A stretch of DNA of 64,000 nucleotides from Sphaerisporangium siamense (GTDB lineage: Bacteria > Actinomycetota > Actinomycetes > Streptosporangiales > Streptosporangiaceae): positions 1,488,001 to 1,552,000 of the forward strand of contig NZ_JACHND010000001.1 of the NCBI RefSeq assembly GCF_014205275.1. Reading direction: 5' to 3'. Made by a program: the position numbers and the translations under genes. The notes under the pieces are model-generated. The model searched no databases and was not told where the DNA came from. It saw nothing but the letters and a program-made list of their open reading frames with translations. Below are positions 54,684 to 63,587 of this stretch, piece after piece; positions within the stretch are counted from its first letter, which is position 1; every line of letters starts with the position of its first letter.

Positions 54684-56293
54684 GCCGCATGTTGCGCGCG
54701 AGCGCGATCATGGCCGCCGGCACGATGGTCTCCCGGGTAACCGGCTTCGTCCGGACGGCCGTGCTGGCCTCCACGATCGGCGTGCTGGCCCTGGGCGACG
54801 CCTACAACGTGGCGTTCATGATCCCGATGATGCTGTTCGACTTCCTCATCGGGGGCGTCCTGAGCAGCGTCGTGGTCCCGATGATCGTCCGGGCGCAGAA
54901 GAGCGACGCCGACGGCGGGCGGGCGTACGAGCAGCGGCTGATGACCGTCGCCACCCTCGCGCTGATCGCGATCGCGGCGCTCGGCGTGCTGTTCGCCCCG
55001 CTGCTGGTGGACGTCATCACCACGGACATGGACCCGGTGAAGACCGAGGTCACGGTCACGCTGACGCGGTACATCCTCCCCCAGATCGCCTTCTTCGGCA
55101 TCGGGGCGATCGCCGGCGCCATCCTCAACACCCGCGACCGGTTCGGCGCGCCGATGTGGGCGCCGGTGCTCAACAACATCGTGGTCATCGCGGTCGGCGT
55201 GACCTACCACGTCGTCAGCGGCGCGGGCGCGAACATCCGTGAGGTGACGTCCTCCGACCTCGCCCTGCTCGGCCTCGGCACCACCGCGGGCATCGTCGCC
55301 CAGTCGATCATCCTCATCATCGCCGTGCACCGGGTCGGGTTCCGGTTCGTGCCGCGGTTCGACCTGCGCAACGCCGGGCTGGGCGAGATCGGCAGGATGG
55401 GCGCCTGGACGCTGGCGTTCGTGGCGTTCAACCAGGTCGGCCTCACCATCACGGCCAACCTCGCCACCGGCGCCACCGCCAAGGCGGGCGCCGCGCACGT
55501 GGCCGGCATCGCCTCCTACAGCTACGCCTACCAGTTCTTCCAGCTCCCGTACGGCATCGTCGCGGTCTCGGTGATCACGGCGATGCTGCCCCGCATGAGC
55601 CGGTACGCCCATGAAGGGCAGTTCGGCGCGATCCGGCAGGAGTTCGTGTCCGGGGTCCGCCTGGTCTCGGCGGCGATCGTGCCCGCGGGGCTGATGCTCA
55701 TGGTGCTCGGCCCGGCGGTGGCCGTGCTGGTCTTCGCGCACGGCAGCACGTCGGTGGACGACGCGCTGAACATCGGCAACGTGCTGCAGGTGTTCGGGCT
55801 CGCGCTGGTGCCCTTCTCGATCTACCAGTTGCTGCTGCGGGTGTTCTACAGCTTCGGCGACACCAGGACCCCCGCGCTGATCGCTCTCGGCAACGTCGTC
55901 GTGAACGCCTCGGTGGGGTTCGTCCTCTATCTCACGCTGCCGCCCCACCTCATCGTCATGGGGCTCGCGCTGTCGTTCACGCTCGCCTACGTCATCGGCG
56001 GGGTGGTGGCCTGGCGGCTGGCGGCGGCCAAGGTCGTGGGCGGGCTCGGCGGCAGGGACGTCGGCGTGGGCCTGTCGCGCATGTACCTGGCCTCGATCCC
56101 GGCGGCCGCCCTGGCGCTGGCCGTCCTGTGGGCCACCAAGCAGTTCGCGGGCATCACTCCCCTGAGCTCGGCGATCATGCTGGCGGTCGGCGGCGGCGCG
56201 GGAGCGCTGATCTACCTGTTCACCTCACAGCGGATGCGCATCACCGAGATCACTTCGATCATTGGACTTGTGGCCGGCCGGGTAGGGCGCTAG
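54680..56293 (+). CDS. murJ: Lipid II flippase MurJ (MviN)
   Basis: 537 residues, about 14 membrane segments (MATE-like MOP fold). Exports lipid II for peptidoglycan synthesis. AGTMVSRVTGFVRTAVLAST, FDFLIGGVLSSVVVPMIV, QFFQLPYGIVAVSVITAMLP and VFYSFGDTRTPALIALG are diagnostic. Unlike M. tuberculosis MviN (Rv3910), no pseudokinase domain is fused; it is a separate downstream gene. Confidence 0.96.
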   Translation: MSRMLRASAIMAAGTMVSRVTGFVRTAVLASTIGVLALGDAYNVAFMIPMMLFDFLIGGVLSSVVVPMIVRAQKSDADGGRAYEQRLMTVATLALIAIAALGVLFAPLLVDVITTDMDPVKTEVTVTLTRYILPQIAFFGIGAIAGAILNTRDRFGAPMWAPVLNNIVVIAVGVTYHVVSGAGANIREVTSSDLALLGLGTTAGIVAQSIILIIAVHRVGFRFVPRFDLRNAGLGEIGRMGAWTLAFVAFNQVGLTITANLATGATAKAGAAHVAGIASYSYAYQFFQLPYGIVAVSVITAMLPRMSRYAHEGQFGAIRQEFVSGVRLVSAAIVPAGLMLMVLGPAVAVLVFAHGSTSVDDALNIGNVLQVFGLALVPFSIYQLLLRVFYSFGDTRTPALIALGNVVVNASVGFVLYLTLPPHLIVMGLALSFTLAYVIGGVVAWRLAAAKVVGGLGGRDVGVGLSRMYLASIPAAALALAVLWATKQFAGITPLSSAIMLAVGGGAGALIYLFTSQRMRITEITSIIGLVAGRVGR

Positions 56294-56318
56294 GCATAGG
56301 AACCTGGAAGTCCGGTTC

Positions 56319-56335
56319 GCCCTTGTTCCAAGGGC
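56319..56335 (+). terminator. Hairpin between murJ and the pseudokinase gene
   Basis: GCCCTTG-TTC-CAAGGGC, a 7-bp stem 26 bases past the murJ stop. It could terminate or attenuate. Confidence 0.5.
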
Positions 56336-56473
56336 AACACGGGCGGGACCCGCTCCGGACTACCATGGTGCCGGTGCGCGGTGGAGACCCGGGCACGGGC
56401 CGGCTACAGGGAGCAGGAGGGGCGTGGGGGTTTTCGCACGGACATCACCCACGGCCGAGGAGAGGAACGCCGT

Positions 56474-57976
56474 ATGAGCGCCCCTGCCGTGGAGCCCGGC
56501 GGCCGACTGGCCGACCGGTTCCGCCTGGAGGACCGTGTCAACGAGTCCGGTGGCGCCACCTTGTGGAAGGCCATCGACGAGGTGCTGGCGCGGCCCGTCT
56601 GCGTTCTCACCCTCGCCCAGCACTTCGAGCGCGTCGCCGAGGTCGTGACCGCCGCCCGGGGCGCCAGCCGTCTCACCGACCCTCGTCTCACCCAGGTCTT
56701 CGACGCCGCTGAGGAAGACGGCCAGGCGTACGTCGTCAGCGAGTGGGTCACCGGCGAGACGCTCACCGACATGGTGTCCGGCGGGCCCTTGGCGCCCGAG
56801 CGCGCGGCGGCGCTGGTGGCGGAGGCCGCCGAGGCCGTCGCCCACGCCCACCAGGCCGGCCTCGCCCACCTGTGCCTCACGCCCGACCGTCTGATCTGGA
56901 CGGCCGGCAACACCGTCAAGCTGCTCGGCCTGGCCGTGGACGCCTCGCTCGCCGCGATCGAGAGCGAGGACCCCGCCCGCGAGGACGCCCAGGGGCTCGG
57001 CCGCCTGCTCTACACCGCGCTGACCGGCCACTGGCCCGGCGAGGGCGACGTCGGCCTGCCGCCCGCCCCGCTCGACGACGGCAAGGTGTGCACGCCGCGC
57101 CAGGTCACGGCCGGTGTGCCCGGGTTCCTGGACGCCATCACCTGCCGTGCGCTGCTGCAGGAGCCGCGCCGGGGCCTGCCCGCGCTCACCACGCCCGCCG
57201 AGGTGGCCGAGGCCCTCGCCGAGGTCCCGCGCCCCGCGCCGGTGCCGGTCGCGGCGATGCCGCCGGCCGTCGGGCTCCGCTCGGAGGCCCCCGACGACCT
57301 CGACCAGGGCAGGCCGGTGCGTCAGCACGAGCCTTTCCATCCGCCGGCGCAGCCTCCGCCGTCCGGGTCCGGCGGCGTGGCGGGGCGCGTCCTGGTGACC
57401 GTGGTGGTCCTCCTGGTGATCGCCGCGGTGGGCATCGGGGCGTGGATGCTCGGCCAGAGCCTCGGCAAACAGACGCCGGAGGCCAAGCCGTCGGTGACGG
57501 CCTCCCAGGCCCCCTCGCCGAAGATCGTCTCGGTGAAGCCCGCGAGCGCCACCGGCTTCGACCCCCTCGGGGACGACCTCGCCGAGCATCCCGAGCTGGC
57601 CGGCCTCGCGATCGACGGCAAGGCGTCCACCGAGTGGCACACGCTGAGCTATTCCAGCCCTGAGCTCGGGCGCCTGAAGGAGGGGGTCGGCCTGCTGCTG
57701 GACATGGGCAAGGCGACGCCCGTGTCGGACGTCGTGGTGTCGCTGGGCGACGCGCCGGGCGCCAGTGTGCAGCTCAAGGTGGGCGACAGCCCCGAGCTGC
57801 GGGCGCTGAGAACGGCCGCCAAGCAGGAGAACGTCTCCGGCACGGTGACCCTGACTCCGGAGAAGGCGACCACCGGTCGGTACGTTTTGATCTGGTTTAC
57901 GCGCCTTCCAGCCTTCGGGCCGAAGTTTCGTGGCACCATCTATGAGGTAGTGGTGAACTCTCCCGGATCGGCCTAA
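56474..57976 (+). CDS. Serine/threonine pseudokinase-like membrane protein
   Basis: 500 residues. Kinase-like domain (about 10-260): the VAIK lysine is absent (VCVLTL in its place) and the HRD loop reads HLCLTPDRL, lacking the catalytic Asp; the DFG loop reads LGLAV. So it should not phosphorylate. A Pro-rich linker, one membrane helix (about 310-332) and an outer domain with discoidin-like SVKPASATGFDPLGDDLAEH follow. It equals the pseudokinase and outer domain fused to MviN in mycobacteria, where phosphorylation recruits FhaA. ATG 56474 with GAGGAAC. Confidence 0.88.
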   Translation: MSAPAVEPGGRLADRFRLEDRVNESGGATLWKAIDEVLARPVCVLTLAQHFERVAEVVTAARGASRLTDPRLTQVFDAAEEDGQAYVVSEWVTGETLTDMVSGGPLAPERAAALVAEAAEAVAHAHQAGLAHLCLTPDRLIWTAGNTVKLLGLAVDASLAAIESEDPAREDAQGLGRLLYTALTGHWPGEGDVGLPPAPLDDGKVCTPRQVTAGVPGFLDAITCRALLQEPRRGLPALTTPAEVAEALAEVPRPAPVPVAAMPPAVGLRSEAPDDLDQGRPVRQHEPFHPPAQPPPSGSGGVAGRVLVTVVVLLVIAAVGIGAWMLGQSLGKQTPEAKPSVTASQAPSPKIVSVKPASATGFDPLGDDLAEHPELAGLAIDGKASTEWHTLSYSSPELGRLKEGVGLLLDMGKATPVSDVVVSLGDAPGASVQLKVGDSPELRALRTAAKQENVSGTVTLTPEKATTGRYVLIWFTRLPAFGPKFRGTIYEVVVNSPGSA

Positions 57977-57989
57977 CAGGACACGCGTT

Positions 57990-58634
57990 GTGAACCTTCC
58001 CCCCGATAGCCCACCGGCGGCGCAGCAGGCCGCGGGGTCCGCGTCCTCCGACGCCGACCTGCTGACCCGCCATATCGGCGGTGATCCACACGCGTTCAGC
58101 GAGATCGTCCGCCGCCACCGAGATCGCATGTGGGCCGTGGCCCTGCGCACTCTCGGTGACCCGGACGAGGCGGCCGATGCCGTGCAGGACGCCTTCGTCT
58201 CCGCCTACCGCAAGGCCGACAGCTTCCGCGGCGAGGCGGCCGTCACCACCTGGCTGCACCGCATCGTCGTCAACGCCTGCCTCGACCGCATGCGCCGCAA
58301 GTCGATCCGCCCGGTCGCCGACGACGAGCTCGTCGAGGCCGCCGAGCGGGACACCCCGATCCCCGACCACACGGGCGATCGCGACGTGTCCATGGAGGTC
58401 ACGGCGGCGCTCAAGCTCCTGCCCGCCGACCAGCGCGCCGCGCTGGTGCTGGTCGACATGATGGGCTACTCGGTGGAGGACGCCGCCCAGGTGCTCGGCG
58501 TGCCGACCGGCACGATCAAGAGCCGCTGCGCGCGAGGCCGCGCGAAACTTGCCCCGATTCTTTCGCATCTGCGGAACCGTTCCGACCTAACTCGCGTCTC
58601 ATCCGCGAAGGGAGCAGAACTTCGTGACGGGTGA
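57990..58634 (+). CDS. sigM: ECF RNA polymerase sigma factor SigM
   Basis: 214 residues. Region 2 (DADLLTRHIGGDPHAFSEIV, QDAFVSAYRKADSFRGEAAV, TTWLHRIVVNACLDRMRRKS) and region 4 (LPADQRAALVLVDMMGYSVE, GVPTGTIKSRCARGRAKLAP). Directly follows the pseudokinase gene and overlaps the anti-sigma start, matching the sigM-Rv3912 arrangement in mycobacteria. GTG 57990. Confidence 0.93.
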   Translation: MNLPPDSPPAAQQAAGSASSDADLLTRHIGGDPHAFSEIVRRHRDRMWAVALRTLGDPDEAADAVQDAFVSAYRKADSFRGEAAVTTWLHRIVVNACLDRMRRKSIRPVADDELVEAAERDTPIPDHTGDRDVSMEVTAALKLLPADQRAALVLVDMMGYSVEDAAQVLGVPTGTIKSRCARGRAKLAPILSHLRNRSDLTRVSSAKGAELRDG

Positions 58635-59613
58635 TACGCACTACGACTTCGAGGTCCTGGCCGAACTGGCCGAGGGTCTCCTCGACGTCGACACAGCCGC
58701 GCGGGTCCGCGAGCATCTCGCGGTATGCGACCCCTGCGGGGAGAGCCTCGCCGAGCTCGCCGCGGTCCGCGAGGTGCTCGCGGCCATGCCGGTGCCGGCG
58801 ATGCCCATGGGCGTGGCGCTTCGCATCGACAAGGCGCTCGGCGCCGAGGCGGAGTCCCGGCGGGAAGGCGGCCTGAAGCTCGACGAGGCGCCCGACTGGG
58901 ACCGCATCATGGCGGGTTCCCCCTGGGAGACCCCTGCGGCGCCGCCCGAGGTGGCGCCACCGGCCGTGGAGAGAACCGAAGAGGTCGTCCCGCTCGGCGT
59001 CGTCGCCGACGACGGCACGATCGTCCCTGCCAGGCGCAGGCGCGCGTCCCGGCGGCGTCCGTGGGCCATGCCCGTGGCGGCCAGCGTCGCCGCGGCCGTC
59101 GTGATCGGAGGAGCAGGGCTGACCTCCAGCCTGCTGACCGCCTCCGGTGGCGAGCGAGGGACGGGCGGCACGAACGTCGCCCTGCCCGAGCCGAGCGCCC
59201 CGACGCCCACCAGGCAGCCGAGCAGAGGCGTGGTCGGCACGGGTTCGACCAGCCCCGGTTCGACCCAGCAGCCGCGCGGCTACATGGTCGGCAAGAGCGA
59301 CTACAACTACTCCAGCAGCGTCCTGGACGGCCCGCTGGTCACCTACGTCGGCGCGACCGGCCCCGGCTCGGACGGCTCGGCGTCGGCCGACCCCACGGTC
59401 GTCCGCTGTGTGTCGAAGATCTCCGCGCGGGTGGGGAAGAAGCTCGGCACCAAGCCGCCCACGCCCATCGGCGTCGACCAGGGGTTCTACGAGGGCAACG
59501 AGGCCACGGTCATGGCCTTCTGGAAGGACCGCTTCCGCAACGCCGTCTGGGTGTACGTCGTCAACGACGACTGCGCCAACGTGCGGCAGCCCGCCGTGGG
59601 CCGCTGGCAGTAG
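58624..59613 (+). CDS. Anti-sigma factor with ZAS motif and outer domain
   Basis: 329 residues. N-terminal zinc-associated anti-sigma motif HxxxCxxC as HLAVCDPC (His31, Cys35, Cys38), a membrane helix at about 142-168 (AMPVAASVAAAVVIGGAGLT) and a 155-residue outer domain with QGFYEGNEATVMAFWKDRFR and paired Cys. Expected to hold SigM at the membrane. The GTG start overlaps the sigM stop by 11 bases. Confidence 0.85.
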   Translation: MTGDTHYDFEVLAELAEGLLDVDTAARVREHLAVCDPCGESLAELAAVREVLAAMPVPAMPMGVALRIDKALGAEAESRREGGLKLDEAPDWDRIMAGSPWETPAAPPEVAPPAVERTEEVVPLGVVADDGTIVPARRRRASRRRPWAMPVAASVAAAVVIGGAGLTSSLLTASGGERGTGGTNVALPEPSAPTPTRQPSRGVVGTGSTSPGSTQQPRGYMVGKSDYNYSSSVLDGPLVTYVGATGPGSDGSASADPTVVRCVSKISARVGKKLGTKPPTPIGVDQGFYEGNEATVMAFWKDRFRNAVWVYVVNDDCANVRQPAVGRWQ

Positions 59614-59652
59614 TAAGGGAAACAGGGCGCACCGCCCGCCGATCACGTCATC

Positions 59653-59686
59653 GAAGTCCCCCGGGGAAGTACCCTCGGGGGACTTC
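59653..59686 (+). terminator. Terminator after the anti-sigma gene
   Basis: GAAGTCCCCCG-N12-CGGGGGACTTC, 11-bp perfect arms. Confidence 0.8.
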
Positions 59687-59716
59687 GCCGTGTCGGTGAG
59701 CGGTGCGTGGAGGGTC

Positions 59717-59743
59717 GGGAATGGCGTGCGCCTAGGATCTGTT
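59717..59743 (+). promoter_or_regulatory. SigR-type promoter of trxB-trxA
   Basis: GGGAAT, 18-base spacer, GTTG. This is the consensus of the thiol-stress sigma factor SigR/SigH (GGGAAT-N18-GTT), known to drive trxBA in streptomycetes. The start of trxB is about 110 bases downstream. TAGGAT inside the spacer may be a housekeeping -10. Confidence 0.75.
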
Positions 59744-59855
59744 GAGGCGACTGGCACCGACGACGAGGCGGCAACGACCGGCCGGTGCGGCGGCGCAGGG
59801 GTCCCGGACCTGCGGTCGAGCCAGTGACCATCCACGGGCAGGAGAGGCTGGAAGC

Positions 59856-60797
59856 GTGAGCGACGTCCGTAATGTCATCATCATCGGGTCGGGGCCTGCC
59901 GGGTACACGGCGGCGGTCTACGCCGCCCGCGCGGATCTGAATCCGCTCGTGTTCGAGGGCTCGGTCACCGCGGGTGGCGCGCTCATGAACACCACGGATG
60001 TGGAGAACTACCCCGGCTTCCCCGACGGCATCCTGGGCCCGGAGCTGATGGACAACTTCCGCAAGCAGGCGGAACGCTTCGGCGCCGAGCTCGTGGCCGA
60101 CGACGTCGTCGAGGTCGATCTCACGCAGAGCCCCAAGGTGGTCAAGACCCACACCGACACCTACCTGGCCAGCACGGTGATCGTCGCGACCGGGTCCGGC
60201 TACCGTGAGCTCGGTCTGGAGAACGAGAAGCGGCTGTCCGGCCGCGGCGTCTCCTGGTGTGCCACCTGTGACGGCTTCTTCTTCCGCGACCAGGACATCG
60301 TGGTGGTCGGCGGTGGCGACACCGCGATGGAGGAGGCCACCTTCCTGAGCCGGTTCGCCCGCTCGGTGACGGTGATCCACCGCCGCGACCAGCTCCGCGC
60401 CAGCAAGATCATGCAGGACCGCGCGTTCGCCAACGAGAAGATCAGCTTCGTCTGGGACAGCGTGGTGACCGACGTGCTCGGCGACACCCGTGTCACCGGC
60501 GTCAAGGTGCAGAACATCAAGACCGGCGAGGAGACCGAACTCCCGGTGTCGGGCGTCTTCATCGCGATCGGGCACGACCCGCGCAGCGAGCTCTTCAAGG
60601 GCCAGCTCGACCTGGACGACGAGGGCTACGTCGTCGTCGACGCCCCCACCAGCAGGACCAACATCGATGGCGTCTTCGCCGCCGGCGATGTCGTCGACCA
60701 CACCTACCGCCAGGCGATCACGGCCGCGGGCACCGGCTGTTCTGCGTCGATCGACGCCGAGCGCTGGCTCGCCGACCACGCCACCGCACAGAGTTAA
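59856..60797 (+). CDS. trxB: Thioredoxin-disulfide reductase
   Basis: 313 residues. FAD-binding [16 protein letters not shown], redox-active WCATCDG, NADPH-binding [15 protein letters not shown] and the C-terminal FAD motif [20 protein letters not shown]. Reduces thioredoxin with NADPH. GTG 59856 with GGAGAGG upstream. Operon with trxA. Confidence 0.97.
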   Translation: MSDVRNVIIIGSGPAGYTAAVYAARADLNPLVFEGSVTAGGALMNTTDVENYPGFPDGILGPELMDNFRKQAERFGAELVADDVVEVDLTQSPKVVKTHTDTYLASTVIVATGSGYRELGLENEKRLSGRGVSWCATCDGFFFRDQDIVVVGGGDTAMEEATFLSRFARSVTVIHRRDQLRASKIMQDRAFANEKISFVWDSVVTDVLGDTRVTGVKVQNIKTGEETELPVSGVFIAIGHDPRSELFKGQLDLDDEGYVVVDAPTSRTNIDGVFAAGDVVDHTYRQAITAAGTGCSASIDAERWLADHATAQS

Positions 60798-60808
60798 GGG
60801 AGAGAACC

Positions 60809-61132
60809 TTGGGCGAGATCAAGTCCGTGACCGACGCCACGTTCGCGGCCGAAGTCCTCAAGAGCGACAAGCCGGTGCTCGTGGACTTCTGGGCCGAGTG
60901 GTGCGGTCCGTGCCGCCAGGTCGCGCCGATCCTGCAGGAGATCGCGACCGAGCACGCCGACAAGCTCAGCATCGTCAAGATCAACATTGACGAGAATCCG
61001 CAGACTCCGCGGGACTACGGCGTACTCCAGATTCCGACCCTGAACGTCTACAAGGGTGGAGAGGTCGTGAAGCAGATCATCGGCGCCAAGCCGAAGGCCA
61101 TGCTGCTCCGCGAGCTCGACGGCGTCATCTGA
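60809..61132 (+). CDS. trxA: Thioredoxin
   Basis: 107 residues with WCGPC (residues 31-35) and cis-Pro in [13 protein letters not shown] start at 60809 follows AAGGGAGAGAACC; no ATG or GTG fits. The [16 protein letters not shown] segment is slightly unusual (TPRDY for TAxxY). 11 bases after trxB. Confidence 0.96.
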   Translation: MGEIKSVTDATFAAEVLKSDKPVLVDFWAEWCGPCRQVAPILQEIATEHADKLSIVKINIDENPQTPRDYGVLQIPTLNVYKGGEVVKQIIGAKPKAMLLRELDGVI

Positions 61133-61190
61133 CGCCCCTGCGGCCCGCACAGAGCCGTACCACCGCTCTCCGAAGCGGCACCCACCCAGG

Positions 61191-61220
61191 AGCCCTCCGT
61201 GCCAGACGGCGCGGGGGGCT
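61191..61220 (+). terminator. Weak hairpin after trxA
   Basis: AGCCCTCC pairs with GGGGGGCT through one G-T pair, 14-base loop, then TTCTG. Confidence 0.4.
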
Positions 61221-61255
61221 TCTGCGTACGTGCGCGACGAAGGGCTGAGATCGCC

Positions 61256-61873
61256 TCAGACCGGGCGAAGGGCTCGTTCCGGGGTCATGGAGCCGAGGAG
61301 CCGTTCCAGGGCCACCTCGACGTCCTCACGCCATGAGGCGGCGGTCTTCAGCTCCAGCCGCAGGCGGGGAAAGCGCAAATGCGGCCGGACGGTCTTGAAA
61401 CCGACCGCGAGCAGGTATTCGGCAGGCAGGACGCAGCCCGGCTGTTCCCATTTCAGGTCGCCGAACGCCTCGATCGCCCGGACACCGCGCCGCGTGAGGT
61501 CTTTCGCCACTCCCTGGATGAGCATGCGGCCCAGGCCGCCGCCGGAGAACTCGGGGATGATATGGGCCGTCATCAGCAGGACGGCGTCGGCGCTCACCGG
61601 CGAGGTCGGGAACGCGACCGAGCGCGGCACGTACAGCGGGGGCGCGTACAGGACGAAACCGGCGGGAACCCCGTCGACGTAACAGATCTTTCCGCAGCTT
61701 CCCCATTCGAGCAGGGTGGCGGAGATCCACGCCTCCTTTTCCAGCCCGGGGTCGCCGGCGAGCTGGGCGCGTTCTCCGCTGACGGGGTCGAGTTCCCAGA
61801 AGACGCAGCGCCGGCAGCGACGCGGCAGATCGTCGAGATTGTCGAGTGTGATGTTCACGAGCCGGCGCGACAC
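61256..61873 (-). CDS. GNAT family N-acetyltransferase
   Basis: 205 residues from GTG 61873 with GGGGGT upstream. NITLDNLDDLPRRCRRCVFW start (two Cys), VDGVPAGFVLYAPPLYVPR and FSGGGLGRMLIQGVAKDL (acetyl-CoA loop) are clear. Conserved in this position between trxA and the aminotransferase in streptosporangial and streptomycete genomes. Substrate unknown. Confidence 0.9.
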   Translation of the reverse strand: MSRRLVNITLDNLDDLPRRCRRCVFWELDPVSGERAQLAGDPGLEKEAWISATLLEWGSCGKICYVDGVPAGFVLYAPPLYVPRSVAFPTSPVSADAVLLMTAHIIPEFSGGGLGRMLIQGVAKDLTRRGVRAIEAFGDLKWEQPGCVLPAEYLLAVGFKTVRPHLRFPRLRLELKTAASWREDVEVALERLLGSMTPERALRPV

Positions 61874-62156
61874 CTCAGGACCCCCAATCCTTGCGAGACG
61901 AGCGCGAGTCATGGCGGAAAAGCCCATGAATTACGGCGTCTCCAGTCTGGCATGGTAGCCGAGTGAAAGCGGATCACGGCGATTCCGCCATCCGACCCGC
62001 GTGACCGGGCGTCGCACACCGCGAAGGGGCGGGTAATTTGTGCGCTTCGCGACAGATGTCCGCTTAGTGAGGCAAATTCATGGGACACGAGGGGCCCCTG
62101 CCGTACCCTGGTGTCTTCGGCAGGAAACCTGGCCGGCAACGACGAGGAGGTGGACC

Positions 62157-63482
62157 GTGACGCAAGAGCAGGATCACGGTCGGAGTACGGCGGCCCACGG
62201 GTCGCGCATCGACGCCTACATCGACCGGTACGCCGCACGCGCGGCCGGGATGGTGGCCTCCGAGGTCCGAGCTCTTTTCGCCGTCGCATCGAGGCCCGAG
62301 GTGGTCTCGCTGGCCGGCGGCATGCCGTACGTCACGGCCCTCCCCCTCGACAGCGTCGGCGAGCTCGTCGCCGACCTCGTGGCACGGCGCGGCACCGTCG
62401 CGCTCCAGTACGGCTCCGGCCAGGGCGACGCGCACCTGCGCGAGCAGATCTGCGAGGTCATGCGCCTGGAGGGCATCGAGGCGGGCGCGGACGACGTCGT
62501 CGTCACCGTCGGCTCCCAGCAGGCGCTCGACCTGATCACCCGCATCTTCATCGACCCGGGCGACGTGATCCTCGCCGAGGGCCCGTCCTACGTCGGCGCG
62601 CTCGGCACGTTCTCGGCCTACGAGGCGTCCGTCGTCCACGTCGCCATGGACGACCACGGGCTCGTCCCCGAGGCTCTCGCCGAGACGATCGCCTCGCTGG
62701 CGCGCCAGGGCCGCCGCATCAAGTTCCTCTACACCATCCCGAACTTCCAGAACCCCGCCGGCGTCACGCTCAACGCGGCCCGCCGCCGCCAGGTGCTGGA
62801 CATCTGCCACCGGGCCGGCGTGCTGGTCGTGGAGGACAACCCCTACGGGCTTTTGGGCTTCGACGGCGAGCCGATGCGGGCATTACGAGCGGACGACCCG
62901 GAAGGGGTCGTGTACCTGGGGTCGTTCTCCAAGACCCTCGCGCCCGGCTTCCGCGTCGGCTGGGCGCTCGCCCCGCACGCCGTCAGGGACAAGCTGGTGC
63001 TGGCGATGGAGTCGGCCGTGCTGTCGCATTCCAGCTTCTCCCAGCTCGCCGTCGGCCAGTACCTGGCCACCCAGCCGTGGCGTGAGCAGATCAAGACGTT
63101 CCGCGAGCTGTACCGGGAGCGGCGTGACACCATGCTCGCCGCGCTGGAGGCGCTCATGCCGGCCGGGTGCTCGTGGACCCGCCCCGCGGGCGGGTTCTTC
63201 GTGTGGATGACGCTGCCCGAGGGGCTGGACTCCAAGGCGATCCTGCCGCGCGCGGTCGCCGAGCGGGTGGCGTTCGTGCCCGGCACCGGCTTCTACGCCG
63301 ACGGGTCCGGCGCCCGCAACATGCGCCTGTCGTACTGCTACCCCGAGCCGCACCGCATCCGCGAGGGCGTGCGGCGCCTGGCGGGCGTGATCGAGCAGGA
63401 GCTGGTCATCCGCGACACGTTCGGCACGGGCTCGGCGCCGTCGCACTCCGGGGTGGACACCCCCGGGCCCGACGTAGCCTGA
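62157..63482 (+). CDS. PLP-dependent aminotransferase (fold I, KAT/MocR-like)
   Basis: 441 residues. SLAGGMPYVTALPLDSVGEL, LQYGSGQGDAHLREQI, YTIPNFQNPAGVTLNAARRR and the PLP lysine in GSFSKTLAPGFRVGW match 2-aminoadipate/aromatic aminotransferases of the LysN/MocR-domain class, but no GntR domain is attached. Substrate uncertain. GGAGG 7 bases before GTG 62157. In this chromosomal place it precedes ddl and parB. Confidence 0.92.
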   Translation: MTQEQDHGRSTAAHGSRIDAYIDRYAARAAGMVASEVRALFAVASRPEVVSLAGGMPYVTALPLDSVGELVADLVARRGTVALQYGSGQGDAHLREQICEVMRLEGIEAGADDVVVTVGSQQALDLITRIFIDPGDVILAEGPSYVGALGTFSAYEASVVHVAMDDHGLVPEALAETIASLARQGRRIKFLYTIPNFQNPAGVTLNAARRRQVLDICHRAGVLVVEDNPYGLLGFDGEPMRALRADDPEGVVYLGSFSKTLAPGFRVGWALAPHAVRDKLVLAMESAVLSHSSFSQLAVGQYLATQPWREQIKTFRELYRERRDTMLAALEALMPAGCSWTRPAGGFFVWMTLPEGLDSKAILPRAVAERVAFVPGTGFYADGSGARNMRLSYCYPEPHRIREGVRRLAGVIEQELVIRDTFGTGSAPSHSGVDTPGPDVA

Positions 63483-63488
63483 AGTCGA

Positions 63489-63522
63489 CGCGCGGCGCCC
63501 CCCTCCGGCGGGGCGCCGCGTC
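63489..63522 (+). terminator. Hairpin after the aminotransferase gene
   Basis: CGCGGCGCCCC and GGGGCGCCGCG arms, 8-base loop. Confidence 0.75.
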
Positions 63523-63587
63523 CCATCTTCCGGTCCTTTCGTCTTCGGACCGGTCTCTCTCATCTCCGGAAACGAGAAAGGTGCTCG

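Noticed and set aside
52739-56293. An 1184-codon frame across DUF6049 and murJ
   Set aside because: Its first half is a shadow in another frame; only the murJ part (from 54680) is real, with a coupled ATGA start.
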